64,000 bases of DNA from JADLHS01 sp964561105 (GCA_964561105.1 CAZLOH010000004.1:1-64000); one strand, 5' to 3'; counted from the first letter of the stretch, positions 7,386-16,051 are shown. The notes: a model not told the origin generated them from the letters alone. Translations and numbers: made by a program.

Positions 7386-8504
7386 TCAGTCCCCGAAGCT
7401 CGTGCCTACCCGACGGGCGCTGGCAATCCAGGAATGGTCGGTTGGTACGAGCTTGAGGTTGCCGGCCACCTGACTGATCGGCACGGCCTTCACCCCTTCA
7501 CCGCGCGCCGCCACCATCACGCCAAAGATTTTGCGACTGATGAAATCCATGCAAGCCGTGCCCAGCCGGGTCGCCAGCAAACGATCCCCGGCCGACGGCG
7601 TCCCACCGCGTTGCACGTAACCCAGAATCGTGACCCGCGCTTCGAGGTGCGTGAGTTCCTCGAGTTGCTTGGCGAGCCGCCAGGTGTGACCGGCATGGGC
7701 GGCGCGCAGACGGATCAATTCCTGTTTGGCCTTCTGTTTGGCCGTCTTGCTGGTCGCCGATTTCTTGTACCGGGCGGCAGTCATAAAATCCGCCGCCTCC
7801 CGGATCGGTAACGCGCCTTCGGCCACGGCCACGATGCTGAAATTCGTGCCCTGCTGACTGCGCCGTTTGATCGCCGCCGCGACCCGTTTCACGTCGTAGG
7901 GAATTTCCGGCAGGAGAATCACGTCCGCCCCGCCCGCGATGCCCGCGCCCAACGCCAGCCAGCCGGCGCGATGCCCCATGATCTCCGCAATCACAATGCG
8001 ATGATGGCTGTGCGCCGTGCTGTGCAACCGGTCCACCGCCTCCGTCGCCACCCCCAGCGCCGTGTCGAAACCGATCGTGGTGTCGGTCAACGCCAGATCG
8101 TTGTCAATCGTCTTGGGCAACGTGACAATGTTCAGCCCCTTCTCGACGAGTTTGAGCGCGTTCTTGTGCGTGCCGCCGCCACCGAGACACACGAGCGCGT
8201 CCAGCCGGTTGCGCTGGTAGGTGCGAACGATGGCGTCGCGCATGTCGCGCACGGTGCCGCCCATGTCCATGCGATGCGGTTTGTCCCGGCCCGTGCCCAG
8301 CACCGTGCCGCCCACGGTGAGAATCCCCGAGAGGGCGCGATTGTCCAGCCGGAGCGTGTGATTCTCGGCCAGCCCGCGGAAGCCGTCACGAAAGCCGATG
8401 ATTTCCCAGCCGGCTTCATGCGCGGCCTTGCCCACGCCGCGAATGGCCGCGTTCAATCCCGGGCTGTCCCCGCCGGCCGTGAGAATTCCAATGCGTTTGG
8501 CCAT
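7386..8504 (-). CDS. pfkA: 6-phosphofructokinase family protein
   Basis: This 372-residue protein phosphorylates fructose 6-phosphate in glycolysis, or runs reversibly if it uses pyrophosphate. The start at 8504 gives the canonical MAKRIGILTAGGDSPGLNAA opening; the open frame upstream is spacer. The nucleotide motif reads GGGG at residues 108-111, where ATP enzymes usually have GGDG and pyrophosphate enzymes GGDD. The catalytic motif is PKTIDND (130-136); the lysine is typical of pyrophosphate-type and some ATP-type clades. A Lys/Ala-rich insert lies near residues 265-285, and GYVQRGGTPSAGDR follows. The phosphoryl donor is therefore uncertain. It sits between uppS and cdsA, an unusual place. 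Confidence 0.88.
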   Translation of the reverse strand: MAKRIGILTAGGDSPGLNAAIRGVGKAAHEAGWEIIGFRDGFRGLAENHTLRLDNRALSGILTVGGTVLGTGRDKPHRMDMGGTVRDMRDAIVRTYQRNRLDALVCLGGGGTHKNALKLVEKGLNIVTLPKTIDNDLALTDTTIGFDTALGVATEAVDRLHSTAHSHHRIVIAEIMGHRAGWLALGAGIAGGADVILLPEIPYDVKRVAAAIKRRSQQGTNFSIVAVAEGALPIREAADFMTAARYKKSATSKTAKQKAKQELIRLRAAHAGHTWRLAKQLEELTHLEARVTILGYVQRGGTPSAGDRLLATRLGTACMDFISRKIFGVMVAARGEGVKAVPISQVAGNLKLVPTDHSWIASARRVGTSFGD

Positions 8505-8602
8505 GAGTGAATTTGCGATTTCAGGTTTCCGATTGGCGATTCCGAACCGCCGTTGGCTGACAGTCGTAAATCGTATATCGCGAATCGTAAATCCAAAATT
8601 TC

Positions 8603-9340
8603 TCAGACTCCGCCAAACCGCCGGTGTCGTTTCGCGTATTCTTCGAGCGCCGCGTAGAACTGGGGCTTGCGGAAATCCGGCCAGAGCGTGGGCGTGATGA
8701 CGAATTCGGCGTAGGAAATCTGCCACAGGAGGAAATTGCTCACGCGCATTTCGCCGCTGGTGCGAATGAGCAGATCGGGATCGGGCATCGCCCGCGTCCA
8801 CAGATGCTGCGACACGGTCTGCTCGGTGATGTCGGCGGGTTCCAGCACGCTGCGCCGGACTTTCTCGGCAATGGCGCGGACGCCTTCCACAATTTCGTTG
8901 CGGCCACCGTAACTCAACGCGAGCACGAGCGTGAGGCCGTTGTTCTTCGCCAGCGTCTGGATGGATTTGCGGAGTTGCTCCTGCACGTTTTCCGGCAGGC
9001 GATAAATCTGGCCGATGGCTTCAAGCCGGACGTTGTTCTTGTTCAGGTCCGGCGTCTCGGATTTGAGATAGCTGATGAGATACTTCATCAGCGTGTCCAC
9101 CTCGTCCTGGGGGCGATTCCAATTCTCCGCCGAGAACGCGTAGAGCGTGAGGTAGTTGATGCCGAGATCGCCGGCGGTGCGGATGATGACGCGCGCCGAC
9201 TCCGCGCCCTGGCGATGGCCCTCAATGCGCGGCAGGTGACGTTGCTTTGCCCAGCGGCCATTGCCGTCCATGATGACGGCGACGTGTTGGGGCAACTGCG
9301 CCCTGGCCTCGGGAGAAAGATGCGGGTGTGGGCTGCTCAT
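8603..9340 (-). CDS. uppS: isoprenyl transferase (undecaprenyl diphosphate synthase type)
   Basis: A cis-prenyltransferase that extends farnesyl diphosphate with isopentenyl diphosphate to the C55 lipid carrier for peptidoglycan. The 245 residues contain VAVIMDGNGRWAKQR with the catalytic Asp, GHRQGAESAR, LYAFSAENWNRP, ALSYGGRNEI and DLLIRTSGEMRVSNFLLWQ, all canonical. It is the first gene of the minus-strand cluster that ends in ispG, so the pathway's end user is transcribed ahead of its precursor enzymes. A repeat-filled spacer of about 610 bp lies upstream and should contain the cluster promoter. Confidence 0.95.
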   Translation of the reverse strand: MSSPHPHLSPEARAQLPQHVAVIMDGNGRWAKQRHLPRIEGHRQGAESARVIIRTAGDLGINYLTLYAFSAENWNRPQDEVDTLMKYLISYLKSETPDLNKNNVRLEAIGQIYRLPENVQEQLRKSIQTLAKNNGLTLVLALSYGGRNEIVEGVRAIAEKVRRSVLEPADITEQTVSQHLWTRAMPDPDLLIRTSGEMRVSNFLLWQISYAEFVITPTLWPDFRKPQFYAALEEYAKRHRRFGGV

Positions 9341-9578
9341 GCTAAAGACGGTGACGCCGACAAAACCGGTTTGTGCCGGAGCACGGCAGGATCCGTTCGT
9401 GATGCAGGTTGGTCAGATTCAAAATCGGTGTCATTGGGACAGCTGTTCAGTCCGGCGTGTTCAAATCGAAGGTTTCCTGTAACACGAAAGGCAGCATGGA
9501 CACAATGAGCGAAATGCGCCGGCGCTACCGAGCAACGCGCACGCACCGTGAAATTTTCCCCGAGGCGCGATGAACCGC

Positions 9579-9713
9579 TTTGGTATTGGTTTTCGCGCTG
9601 CGAAAACCCGCACCGCGTGCAGTGGTGCGCTGGTTTGTTCCCTGGTCCACCCACCACATCCGGCCGCCCGCTCTGCGCGGGCGGAGTTCTCGCCGCGCGG
9701 GAATTTCCACCAC
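9579..9713. repeat. hairpin-rich repeat, family E copy 1
   Basis: The element starts with a perfect 9-bp stem, GGTTTTCGC / GCGAAAACC with a GCT loop (9588-9608). Further on it has GCCCGCTCTGCGCGGGCGGA and an AGTTCTCGCCGCGCGGGAA segment. The same modules occur in reverse order and orientation at 45999-46140. No credible gene lies between uppS (ends upstream at 9340) and 9952. Next to this element, at 9790-9817, is one copy of the GGGGCGAGCGTCCCCGC repeat (family D). Confidence 0.7.
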
Positions 9714-9951
9714 CAAAGTCCTGAGAGCACACGCGCCACATGAGTGGCAGAACGCGCCCACGCGTTCGGCAGTTTCAGCCCAACCACGGATGGGGCGAGC
9801 GTCCCCGCAAGCCATCTCGTCAGGAACCTCGCACCGCCGCAAGGTGGCGCCGAAAGTGATTCATTCGTGAACGCGCGATCACACGCCCGCAGCAAGCGAC
9901 ACCCCTCCGCGCCTCGATCCTCTCCGATCCTTTGGCGATGAGGCGGCGGAG

Positions 9952-10239
9952 TCATGGCATCTTCTTCGCCTCGGCTGAACCTCCGACAATCCGATTCATG
10001 ACGTCCACATACGGCCCGAACAGTTCCTCCAAAGTCTGAGCATCACCGACAACATTCGTAACACCAAGGCCCTCATATACGGATTGAACTCTCGGGGCAA
10101 AAGCCCGCACGAATTGTTGCTCGCGATTTCGAAGCGCCTGCTGTGCCATCTGCGCGGAGTGCTGGTGAACCCAGGCCGCGTAGCACAACGCGGCAATGCC
10201 GATGGCAAGAGACAAATATGTGAGCGCTCTATCTTTCAT
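9952..10239 (-). CDS. small single-pass membrane protein, unknown
   Basis: A 95-residue protein with one N-terminal transmembrane helix (about residues 6-24), then a soluble tail rich in Gln and Ala (AQMAQQALRNREQQF) likely to be helical. No family is recognised. It is isolated between two repeat-filled spacers and is not clearly in an operon with uppS, which starts about 610 bp downstream. Codon use looks normal, which is the main support for it being real. Confidence 0.45.
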   Translation of the reverse strand: MKDRALTYLSLAIGIAALCYAAWVHQHSAQMAQQALRNREQQFVRAFAPRVQSVYEGLGVTNVVGDAQTLEELFGPYVDVMNRIVGGSAEAKKMP

Positions 10240-10263
10240 GCCGCGTGATGCCAGCTAACCTCT

Positions 10264-10347
10264 GGCAGTGTATCCCGCAGGCCGCCGCGAGCAAGCGTCG
10301 CGTTCTTCGCTGGGGGCTGGCGCGGCGGGAGCGCAGGATACACTGCC
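10264..10347. repeat. 84-bp imperfect inverted repeat
   Basis: The outer arms GGCAGTGTATCC (10264-10275) and GGATACACTGCC (10336-10347) are perfectly complementary. GC-rich inner arms (GGCCGCCGCG and CGCGGCGGGAG) extend the pairing. It lies in the spacer directly upstream of the 95-residue membrane protein gene. There is no poly-T tract, so it does not look like a simple terminator. Confidence 0.7.
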
Positions 10348-10448
10348 GTTGAACTGAGCCGGGCGCCCGCGAAGTCCGCGTTGCTGGGGAAACCTTCCGT
10401 CAGGTTTGAATGAGTGGAGAATGGGACGCGGGTGGAACGCGTCCCGCC

Positions 10449-10521
10449 CGGGAGCGCTGGCGTCTCGCCGGCGTGGCGGAAACGGCTTGGCAACTCGCCG
10501 TCGAGACGACGGCGCTCCCAG
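10449..10521. repeat. inverted repeat, family C copy 1
   Basis: The arms GGGAGCGCTGGCGTCTCGCC and its near-complement ending in GACGGCGCTCCC enclose a spacer whose complement (AGTTGCC..GCCGTTT) matches the spacer of the copy at 19711-19782. Just upstream, at about 10424-10446, a hairpin GGGACGCG / CGCGTCCC begins the motif that opens the 143-bp direct repeats. Confidence 0.7.
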
Positions 10522-10630
10522 GTGCGGCTCGCAACAACGGGGACGAGTATCAAGTTTCAAGTTGGAAGTTTCAAGTTACGCGGGTTGCGTTCAGAGCGTC
10601 GCCGCTCTACCCGACTTCCGGGATTCGGAC

Positions 10631-10773
10631 TTCTTTCGGCTTTTGTGAGTTTGGGCTTCTCACTCAATGGGTGGAGAATAGGACGCGGTGGAACGCGTCC
10701 CTACCAGGTTTCGAGCCGGGTCGGAGACCGGCGCTCCAGCGCGTTCGGCTCGCGGGAACGCGAGCCCCACCGG
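10631..10773. repeat. 143-bp direct repeat, copy 1
   Basis: This segment recurs 346 bp downstream at 10977-11119 without gaps and with only a few substitutions. It contains the hairpin GGACGCG / CGCGTCC and ends in a family D sequence (GCTCGCGGGAACGCGAGCCC). Degenerate strings of TTTCAAGTTGGAAG and TTCGGATTTC lie between the copies. The spacer 10240-11167 holds no credible gene. Confidence 0.8.
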
Positions 10774-10976
10774 AGGACGAGTTTCAAGTTTCAGGTTGGA
10801 AGTTTCAAGTTACGGTCGGGTGAACGCGAGTTCCGAAGCCTGAAATCCGACTTCCGAAAGAAATCCGAAGGCCGAAGGATTACCAGTGTCGAGGTAGCGT
10901 CCCCTTGTTCTCTCGCTTGCGTGAAGTGTTTCGGATTTCGGAGCTCGGATTTCTTTCGGGTTTCGGGGATTCGGGT

Positions 10977-11119
10977 TTCTTTCGGCTTTTGTGAGTTTGG
11001 GCTTCTCACTCAATGGGTGGAGAATGGGACGCGGTGGAACGCGTCCCTACCAGGTTTCGAGCCGGGTCGGAGACCGGCGCTCCAGCGCGTTCAGCTCACG
11101 AGGACGCTCGCCCCACCGG
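10977..11119. repeat. 143-bp direct repeat, copy 2
   Basis: Second copy of the 10631-10773 repeat, offset by exactly 346 bp. Most differences are in the last 30 bp, where the family D hairpin is changed on both arms. It ends about 50 bp before the start of the small gene pair at 11168-11928 and may overlap its promoter. Confidence 0.8.
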
Positions 11120-11167
11120 TGGCCGTGATGCTCGCGAACTCAGAACCAGACTCCGGGAGGGCGGCAG

Positions 11168-11443
11168 GTGCTTGCACAGCATGAAGGGGCGGCTTATGCT
11201 GGCGTCGCCGTGAAACAACCGTTCGTCAACATCGAAGAAAAAATTGACCGCTTTGTCGGGCGGCGTACCGCAACGCCGGACAGTTTGCGAGCAGGGATGC
11301 AGTTGCAGGCCACGGCCGCACAATTGCATAAGAGCTTCGGACATCGTTGGTGGCCCAAGGGAGTTTATCGGTTCAAAACCCAGGAAGAAGCAGACGCATG
11401 GATGACCAAAATGCTGGCGCAGAGCGGTCTGCCGAAAACCTGA
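11168..11443 (+). CDS. small protein paired with a nucleotidyltransferase
   Basis: A protein of up to 91 residues from a GTG start at 11168; an in-frame GTG at 11210 (KQPFVNIEEKID) would give 77 residues. It is basic, with an aromatic segment (HRWWPKGVYRFKTQEEADAW), and has no recognised domain. Its 3' end overlaps the next gene by 46 bp, which implies tight co-expression. By analogy with AbiEi/AbiEii-like and MNT/HEPN pairs it could be the antitoxin or partner of the nucleotidyltransferase, but that is inference from layout only. Confidence 0.55.
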   Translation: MLAQHEGAAYAGVAVKQPFVNIEEKIDRFVGRRTATPDSLRAGMQLQATAAQLHKSFGHRWWPKGVYRFKTQEEADAWMTKMLAQSGLPKT

Positions 11444-11928
11444 TCAGCCGCCCGCCCACCGAGGAGGACTTGGTGTCCCTTTGCCGCGAGCTGAATCAAC
11501 GCGGAGCCAAATACGTGGTGGTCGGCGGGCTCGCCATCATCGCCGCTGGTCTGCCGCGCGTGACCTCGGACGTGGACTTGATGGTTGCGGCGGATCCGGA
11601 GAACGAGGCCAAGGTTTTTTCCGCGCTTGCCACGCTGCCGGATAACGCGGTGCGCGAACTCCAGTCCGGCGAACTTCAACAGTACAACGTCATCCGTGTG
11701 GGCGATGAAATTCTGGTGGACCTCATGGTTTCAGCGGGTGGAATTGACTACGCCGAGGCGGCGAAACACGTCGTCGTACAAGAACTCGGCGGCGTCCCGA
11801 TTCCCTTTGCGTCGCCACGCTTGCTCTGGCGGATGAAGGTGGTGACGCATCGCGCCAAGGATGCGGGCGACATTTACTTCCTCCGGCAGTGGTTTGCCGA
11901 ACGCGGCGAAGAACCGCCGGCGGTCTGA
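11398..11928 (+). CDS. nucleotidyltransferase-fold protein, possible toxin
   Basis: The 176 residues carry a minimal nucleotidyltransferase signature. GGLAIIAAGLPRVTSDVDLMV supplies the GG turn and the paired acidic residues, and EILVDLMVS supplies the third Asp. This is the layout of the DUF6036/AbiEii-like group, whose members modify tRNA or proteins in several toxin-antitoxin systems. The start at 11398 (MDDQNAG) lies inside the preceding gene; the open frame reaches back to 11347. No methylase or restriction gene is nearby. The fold assignment is good; a toxic role is an inference. Confidence 0.7.
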   Translation: MDDQNAGAERSAENLISRPPTEEDLVSLCRELNQRGAKYVVVGGLAIIAAGLPRVTSDVDLMVAADPENEAKVFSALATLPDNAVRELQSGELQQYNVIRVGDEILVDLMVSAGGIDYAEAAKHVVVQELGGVPIPFASPRLLWRMKVVTHRAKDAGDIYFLRQWFAERGEEPPAV

Positions 11929-11987
11929 TGCGGCAACGATGGGCGGTTGCCGCCAGCCGGCCGAGGCGAAGTTGTCCGGCTTCACCT

Positions 11988-12018
11988 GAATTTCCGCCTC
12001 CGCGCATCGGCGGCTACC
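11988..12018. repeat. half REP, family A
   Basis: Read on the minus strand this is GTAG, then CCGCCGATGCGCGGAGGCGG and AAATTC, the single-REP version of the element complete at 20086-20156. It lies between the convergent nucleotidyltransferase and purA genes, within 15 bp of the purA stop. Confidence 0.65.
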
Positions 12019-12027
12019 ACATTCCTC

Positions 12028-13296
12028 CTAAACAAAAATCGTCTGATCTCTACCCGGCCCGACGGATGCGATGAAAAGTTTTGCGCCGGTCAATTCGGCG
12101 ATGGCTTTCAGGTAGGCGCGGGCCTTGGCCGGAAGTTGTTTCCACGACTTGCATTTGTCCGTGGGCGCGCGCCAGCCTTCGAACTCGGCATAGACCGGTT
12201 CGCACGCGGCCAGCACGGCGGCGTCATTGGGCATGTAGTCGTAGCGCTTCTTGCCGTGACGATACGCGACGCAGACCTTGATGGTCTCGACCGTATCGAG
12301 GCCGTCGAGATTGGTGACGGCAAGATCGTCAATGCCGTTGACCATCGTGGCGTGCCGCGTGGCGACGGAATCAAACCAGCCGCAGCGGCGCGCGCGACCG
12401 GTCGTCGAGCCAAACTCGCGGCCCATGCCATGCAGCAGGTCGGAAATCTCCGCGTTTTCGGTCGGCAACGGACCTTCCCCCACGCGCGTGGTGTAAGCCT
12501 TCAAGACGCCGACCACGCGGTCCATCCGATGCGGCGGCACGCCCGAACCGGTGCAGGCGCCGCCCGCCGTGGTGTTCGACGAGGTCACGAACGGGTACGT
12601 GCCGTGGTCAAGGTCGAGGAACGTGCCTTGCGCTCCCTCGAACAAAACGTCCGCGCCGCCGCGCATGGCTTCGTGCAGCAGGACGACCGTGTTGGTGACG
12701 AAAGGCTTCAGAAACTTCCCGGCCGCGTTGTATTCGGCGAAGACCTTTTTGAACGAAAGCGGTTTCGCGCCCAGCGACTTGAGCACGGCGTTGTTCTCCT
12801 GGATGCGGGGGGCGAGTTTGGTTTCCAGCCGCACCGGATCAATCAAGTCGCCCATGCGCAGGCCGACACGCGCGGCCTTGTCGCCGTAGGCCGGACCGAT
12901 GCCGCGTTTGGTGGTGCCGATCTTGTGTTCGCCCTTGAGCACTTCGCGTTGGGCGTCCAGCTCGCGATGATAAGGAAACACAACGTGCGCGGTCTCGCTG
13001 ACCACGAGATTTTTGCCCACCTTGACTTTGAGTTTGGCCAGCCCGTTGATTTCATTAACGAGGCCGAGCGGGTCAATCACCACGCCGTTGCCGATGACGC
13101 AAAGCTTGCCCCGGCGCAGAATGCCGGAGGGAATCAGGTGCAGGATATATTTCTTCTGGCCGAGCCAGACGGTGTGCCCGGCGTTGTTTCCACCCGCGTA
13201 ACGAACCACCACGTCCGCCTGCTCCGTGAGCACATCAATGATTTTGCCTTTGCCTTCATCGCCCCACTGGGCGCCAACGAGAATCGTGTTTGCCAT
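12028..13296 (-). CDS. purA: adenylosuccinate synthase
   Basis: PurA joins IMP and aspartate with GTP to give adenylosuccinate, the first step from IMP to AMP. The 422 residues open with VGAQWGDEGKGKIID (P-loop-like GTP site and catalytic Asp), then GGNNAGHTVW with the catalytic His. TTKRGIGPAYGDKAARVGLRMG, EGAQGTFLDLDHGTYPFVTSSN, TTGRARRCGW and the C-terminal SVGPGRDQTI follow, all canonical. Length is normal. It is a single gene, convergent with the nucleotidyltransferase pair. A hairpin-plus-T terminator lies about 30 bp upstream of the start, probably ending transcription from the right-hand genes. Confidence 0.96.
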   Translation of the reverse strand: MANTILVGAQWGDEGKGKIIDVLTEQADVVVRYAGGNNAGHTVWLGQKKYILHLIPSGILRRGKLCVIGNGVVIDPLGLVNEINGLAKLKVKVGKNLVVSETAHVVFPYHRELDAQREVLKGEHKIGTTKRGIGPAYGDKAARVGLRMGDLIDPVRLETKLAPRIQENNAVLKSLGAKPLSFKKVFAEYNAAGKFLKPFVTNTVVLLHEAMRGGADVLFEGAQGTFLDLDHGTYPFVTSSNTTAGGACTGSGVPPHRMDRVVGVLKAYTTRVGEGPLPTENAEISDLLHGMGREFGSTTGRARRCGWFDSVATRHATMVNGIDDLAVTNLDGLDTVETIKVCVAYRHGKKRYDYMPNDAAVLAACEPVYAEFEGWRAPTDKCKSWKQLPAKARAYLKAIAELTGAKLFIASVGPGRDQTIFV

Positions 13297-13320
13297 AAAT
13301 AAATCTACCTCGGAACAATA

Positions 13321-13345
13321 AAAATCCCCGAACGTGAATTCGGGG
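13321..13345 (-). terminator. intrinsic terminator upstream of purA
   Basis: On the minus strand the stem CCCCGAA / TTCGGGG (13326-13332 and 13339-13345, 6-base loop) is followed by ATTTTTATTG, a classical Rho-independent layout. It lies between the arylsulfotransferase-like gene (ends 13643) and purA (starts 13296), so it either ends that transcript or acts as an attenuator in the purA leader. The rest of 13346-13642 shows nothing I can name. Confidence 0.65.
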
Positions 13346-13642
13346 CAAAGCGTCGTTTCTTTGCCGTGAGAGGCTAGAAACCGAAGGCAGGTGTGTCAAT
13401 CACGGGTTCAAACTTCAAACTGCGGTGGTCGCACCCCGGTTTCTTGCAGCGGGGAGCGCACGTGCCCTCGTGGACGGCGGTGGACATCCTCGTCCGCCGC
13501 ACCCGTGCGAGGTTCAATGCGCGATGGCGCGCGTTGACCCGGCTACGAGGCGCAGCCAGGTCGCACGCGTGGCGCGTGCGCTGCTCGATCTGGTGCGGGC
13601 GCAATAATGTGAGTTGCGCCCGACAGCCATCCCAATGGCGGT

Positions 13643-16051
13643 CTAAGGCAAACGCAGGCGGTAGAATCCGGTGCCGGCGGTCGGCGCGGAGTTCGTCCAG
13701 CTTGAACCGGTTATGGGGCCGGCCAGGACTTGCCATCCCGTAGCGGCCAGGGCCGGGTTGAACTCCACATAGACGGGGGCGGTGGTGCCGCTCCAGGTCA
13801 GGACCCAGCCGCCCGCCGTGTTTTGTTTCAGACTGGTGAGGGTTGGCACCGCGATGTTGAACGGCGCGTCACTCAGATCGAACAACGCGGCGTTGGTCGC
13901 GGACCGCGCCCGGATGGCGTAATCAGTACCCGGCGGGAGGTTGATTGGCACTTCCCATTGGTAGGAATGGGTGGTGGCATTGGTCGTCAGCGTTTGCAGA
14001 AAGGCGCCGCCCTGGTAGAGATCGAGGGCGATGTCGCCACCGAAATTTTCATTCCAGTGAATGAAGTATTTCAGGCCGGGCTGCCAAGCTTCGCCACCGT
14101 TGGGGGTCGCGACCTGGATCATCGGCGCGACCGTCCGGAAACTGTTGGTGGCCCAGTCGCCGGTGGTGAAATCCGCGATCATGCTGCGCACCCGCCAGTA
14201 GTAGGTCTGGTTCGGCAGCGCGTTACTCCACACGTAGCCGGCCTCCGTGCGATAGGTCAGATTCACCAACGGACTGGCAAAGGAGGCATCCGCCGCGATC
14301 TGAAGTTCGTAATACCGCGCGAAGCCTTGTGGCGACCACGCGAGCGAAATGGGCAATTCCTGATTGACGGCATAGACCACGCCGCTCCCAACTTTCTGCG
14401 GCGCGACAATGGCGTTGGTTTGCACGCCGCGAAAACTTTCCGGCCGGGCCAGGATCGGCGGATACGCCACGTCCGCCACATCGGGATAGCCGAGGATGAA
14501 CTCGCCGAACTGCGACAGCGTGGCCCGCACCTTCTTCGTGACGGGATTGTAGGGCGCGGTGGGCAAGGCAACGAAGACCCCGTTGCCGGGGTTGGCCCGA
14601 AAATATACGGTGAGGTCCTCCGGATGGGTGAAGCCGAACGCCTCCGCATCGAAGGCGATCTCCGCGCCGATGCTGCTGATCCCATGGGCGGTCAGACTCA
14701 CCCGCACGGGCAACACGAGCGGCGACTTCGGTGAGATGAAAGCGGGCTGGACGGGCGCGTAAGGTTCGCGGGTCACGGTCACATCATTATAGCCGCCCGC
14801 CCCGCTGGTCACGTTGAGGGCCACGCCGGTGTTGGTGAAGTCGTAAGAGTTGCCCGCGACCAATTCCGTTTGGAGCGAGGTGATTTTCTGGTCCGCCGCC
14901 GGGAACGGAAAGCGATAGGCGCGATAGCTGGCCAGCGACGGGTCGTTGAAGAAGAGTTCAAAAACCTTCTCGCCCGCGGGGGTGACCTCCGTGCAAACCG
15001 GCACCGTGGTGGTGCGCGGAATGCCCCAGCAGATCAGCGTGTTGCCGTTGGGCTGGCGCTGGGCGTAACCCGTGAACCGGCCGGCGATCATGGTTTCCGG
15101 CGTGTACATCCAGACCACCGTGGCGGTCTTGTTGACTTCATCGAGCGTGAATTCGAGGGCGCGCGAGGTCACGGTGCCGTGGCTGTTGTCGTACACCAGA
15201 AAATTGCCGTTGGGCAGGCGGTGCATCCCGTGGCCGCCAAAATCGCTGGCATCCACATTTGCACCCACGATGGTGAATTCGTTGTTCACGCCGCCGAGAG
15301 TCCACATGACGGCGCCGGTCTGACGGTTGATCTTGCGCACTTCGCTGGGCGTACCGGCAATCAGGTTGCCGTCCGCATCCAGATTCAGATCGTTCAGGTG
15401 GAACTGGCTGATCACGGCGGCGGCGGGATTCGGATAGGCAACGTCCTGGAAGTCGTAATGATCCCACGAGCGCCACTGAAAGACGGCGTTGCGTTGCGCG
15501 TCGAGTTCTTGAATCACGCATCCGGAAACCAGCGCGGCGGGATTGCCGCCGGCGGCGAACTGGCTCAAGTCCACTTCGCTGAAATAATATCCGCCCACGA
15601 GCGCGTGACCGTTGGGCAGCACCTGGAAGTCGTGGAACTCGGCGAGGTAACCGTTCCGCATCTGCACGGTCTCGAGGACATTGGTCAGGGTTTCGTCCAC
15701 GAGCTGGTGTTCCACGTCCCAACCGCCGCCGATGGGGAGCGGCGCGAGGGTCTGGGCATAACTGAGCCGGCCATCGGCTTGCACTTTGAAATCACCAGCC
15801 ATCTTCGCCAGTTCCCGATACTTGTCGCCATTCACGGGGGTGCCGTCGTTGTTGAGGATCATCAGATATGTTCCCGTGTCGGGTGTCTGACTCCAACTGG
15901 CGAGGAACAGGTAGCCGGACGAAACCTTGTTGGAATTGTAGGTGGAGACGGTGATGGCGGGGAAATTGGCCGGCAACTGCGCGCGCGCGGTGGCGCACGT
16001 CAGCCCAAGGAACGCCGTGAGAAAGATGGGGAGGGTTGATCTGCTTTGCAT
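13643..16051 (-). CDS. secreted arylsulfotransferase-like propeller protein
   Basis: The 802 residues begin at a well-formed signal peptide (MQSRSTLPIFLTAFLGLTCA, cleavage near ARA-QLP). The open frame upstream of 16051 reads through the neighbouring gene and is not used. The N-terminal half resembles Arylsulfotran_2 propellers: FHDFQVLPNGHALVGGYY, FGGHGMHRLPNGNFLVYDN and AQRQPNGNTLICWG, with His residues that may bind ligand. Fibronectin-like beta segments follow, including a Ser-Thr-Asn-Pro-Asn-Gly-Gly type domain (TPNGGEAWQPG). It is a diverged tandem paralogue of the next gene upstream and lacks that gene's dockerin-like end. True sulfotransferase activity is unproven. Confidence 0.75.
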   Translation of the reverse strand: MQSRSTLPIFLTAFLGLTCATARAQLPANFPAITVSTYNSNKVSSGYLFLASWSQTPDTGTYLMILNNDGTPVNGDKYRELAKMAGDFKVQADGRLSYAQTLAPLPIGGGWDVEHQLVDETLTNVLETVQMRNGYLAEFHDFQVLPNGHALVGGYYFSEVDLSQFAAGGNPAALVSGCVIQELDAQRNAVFQWRSWDHYDFQDVAYPNPAAAVISQFHLNDLNLDADGNLIAGTPSEVRKINRQTGAVMWTLGGVNNEFTIVGANVDASDFGGHGMHRLPNGNFLVYDNSHGTVTSRALEFTLDEVNKTATVVWMYTPETMIAGRFTGYAQRQPNGNTLICWGIPRTTTVPVCTEVTPAGEKVFELFFNDPSLASYRAYRFPFPAADQKITSLQTELVAGNSYDFTNTGVALNVTSGAGGYNDVTVTREPYAPVQPAFISPKSPLVLPVRVSLTAHGISSIGAEIAFDAEAFGFTHPEDLTVYFRANPGNGVFVALPTAPYNPVTKKVRATLSQFGEFILGYPDVADVAYPPILARPESFRGVQTNAIVAPQKVGSGVVYAVNQELPISLAWSPQGFARYYELQIAADASFASPLVNLTYRTEAGYVWSNALPNQTYYWRVRSMIADFTTGDWATNSFRTVAPMIQVATPNGGEAWQPGLKYFIHWNENFGGDIALDLYQGGAFLQTLTTNATTHSYQWEVPINLPPGTDYAIRARSATNAALFDLSDAPFNIAVPTLTSLKQNTAGGWVLTWSGTTAPVYVEFNPALAATGWQVLAGPITGSSWTNSAPTAGTGFYRLRLP

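Noticed and set aside
10449..10521. Family C inverted repeat as a transcription terminator
   Set aside because: There is no T tract, the loop is long, and copies occur away from gene ends.
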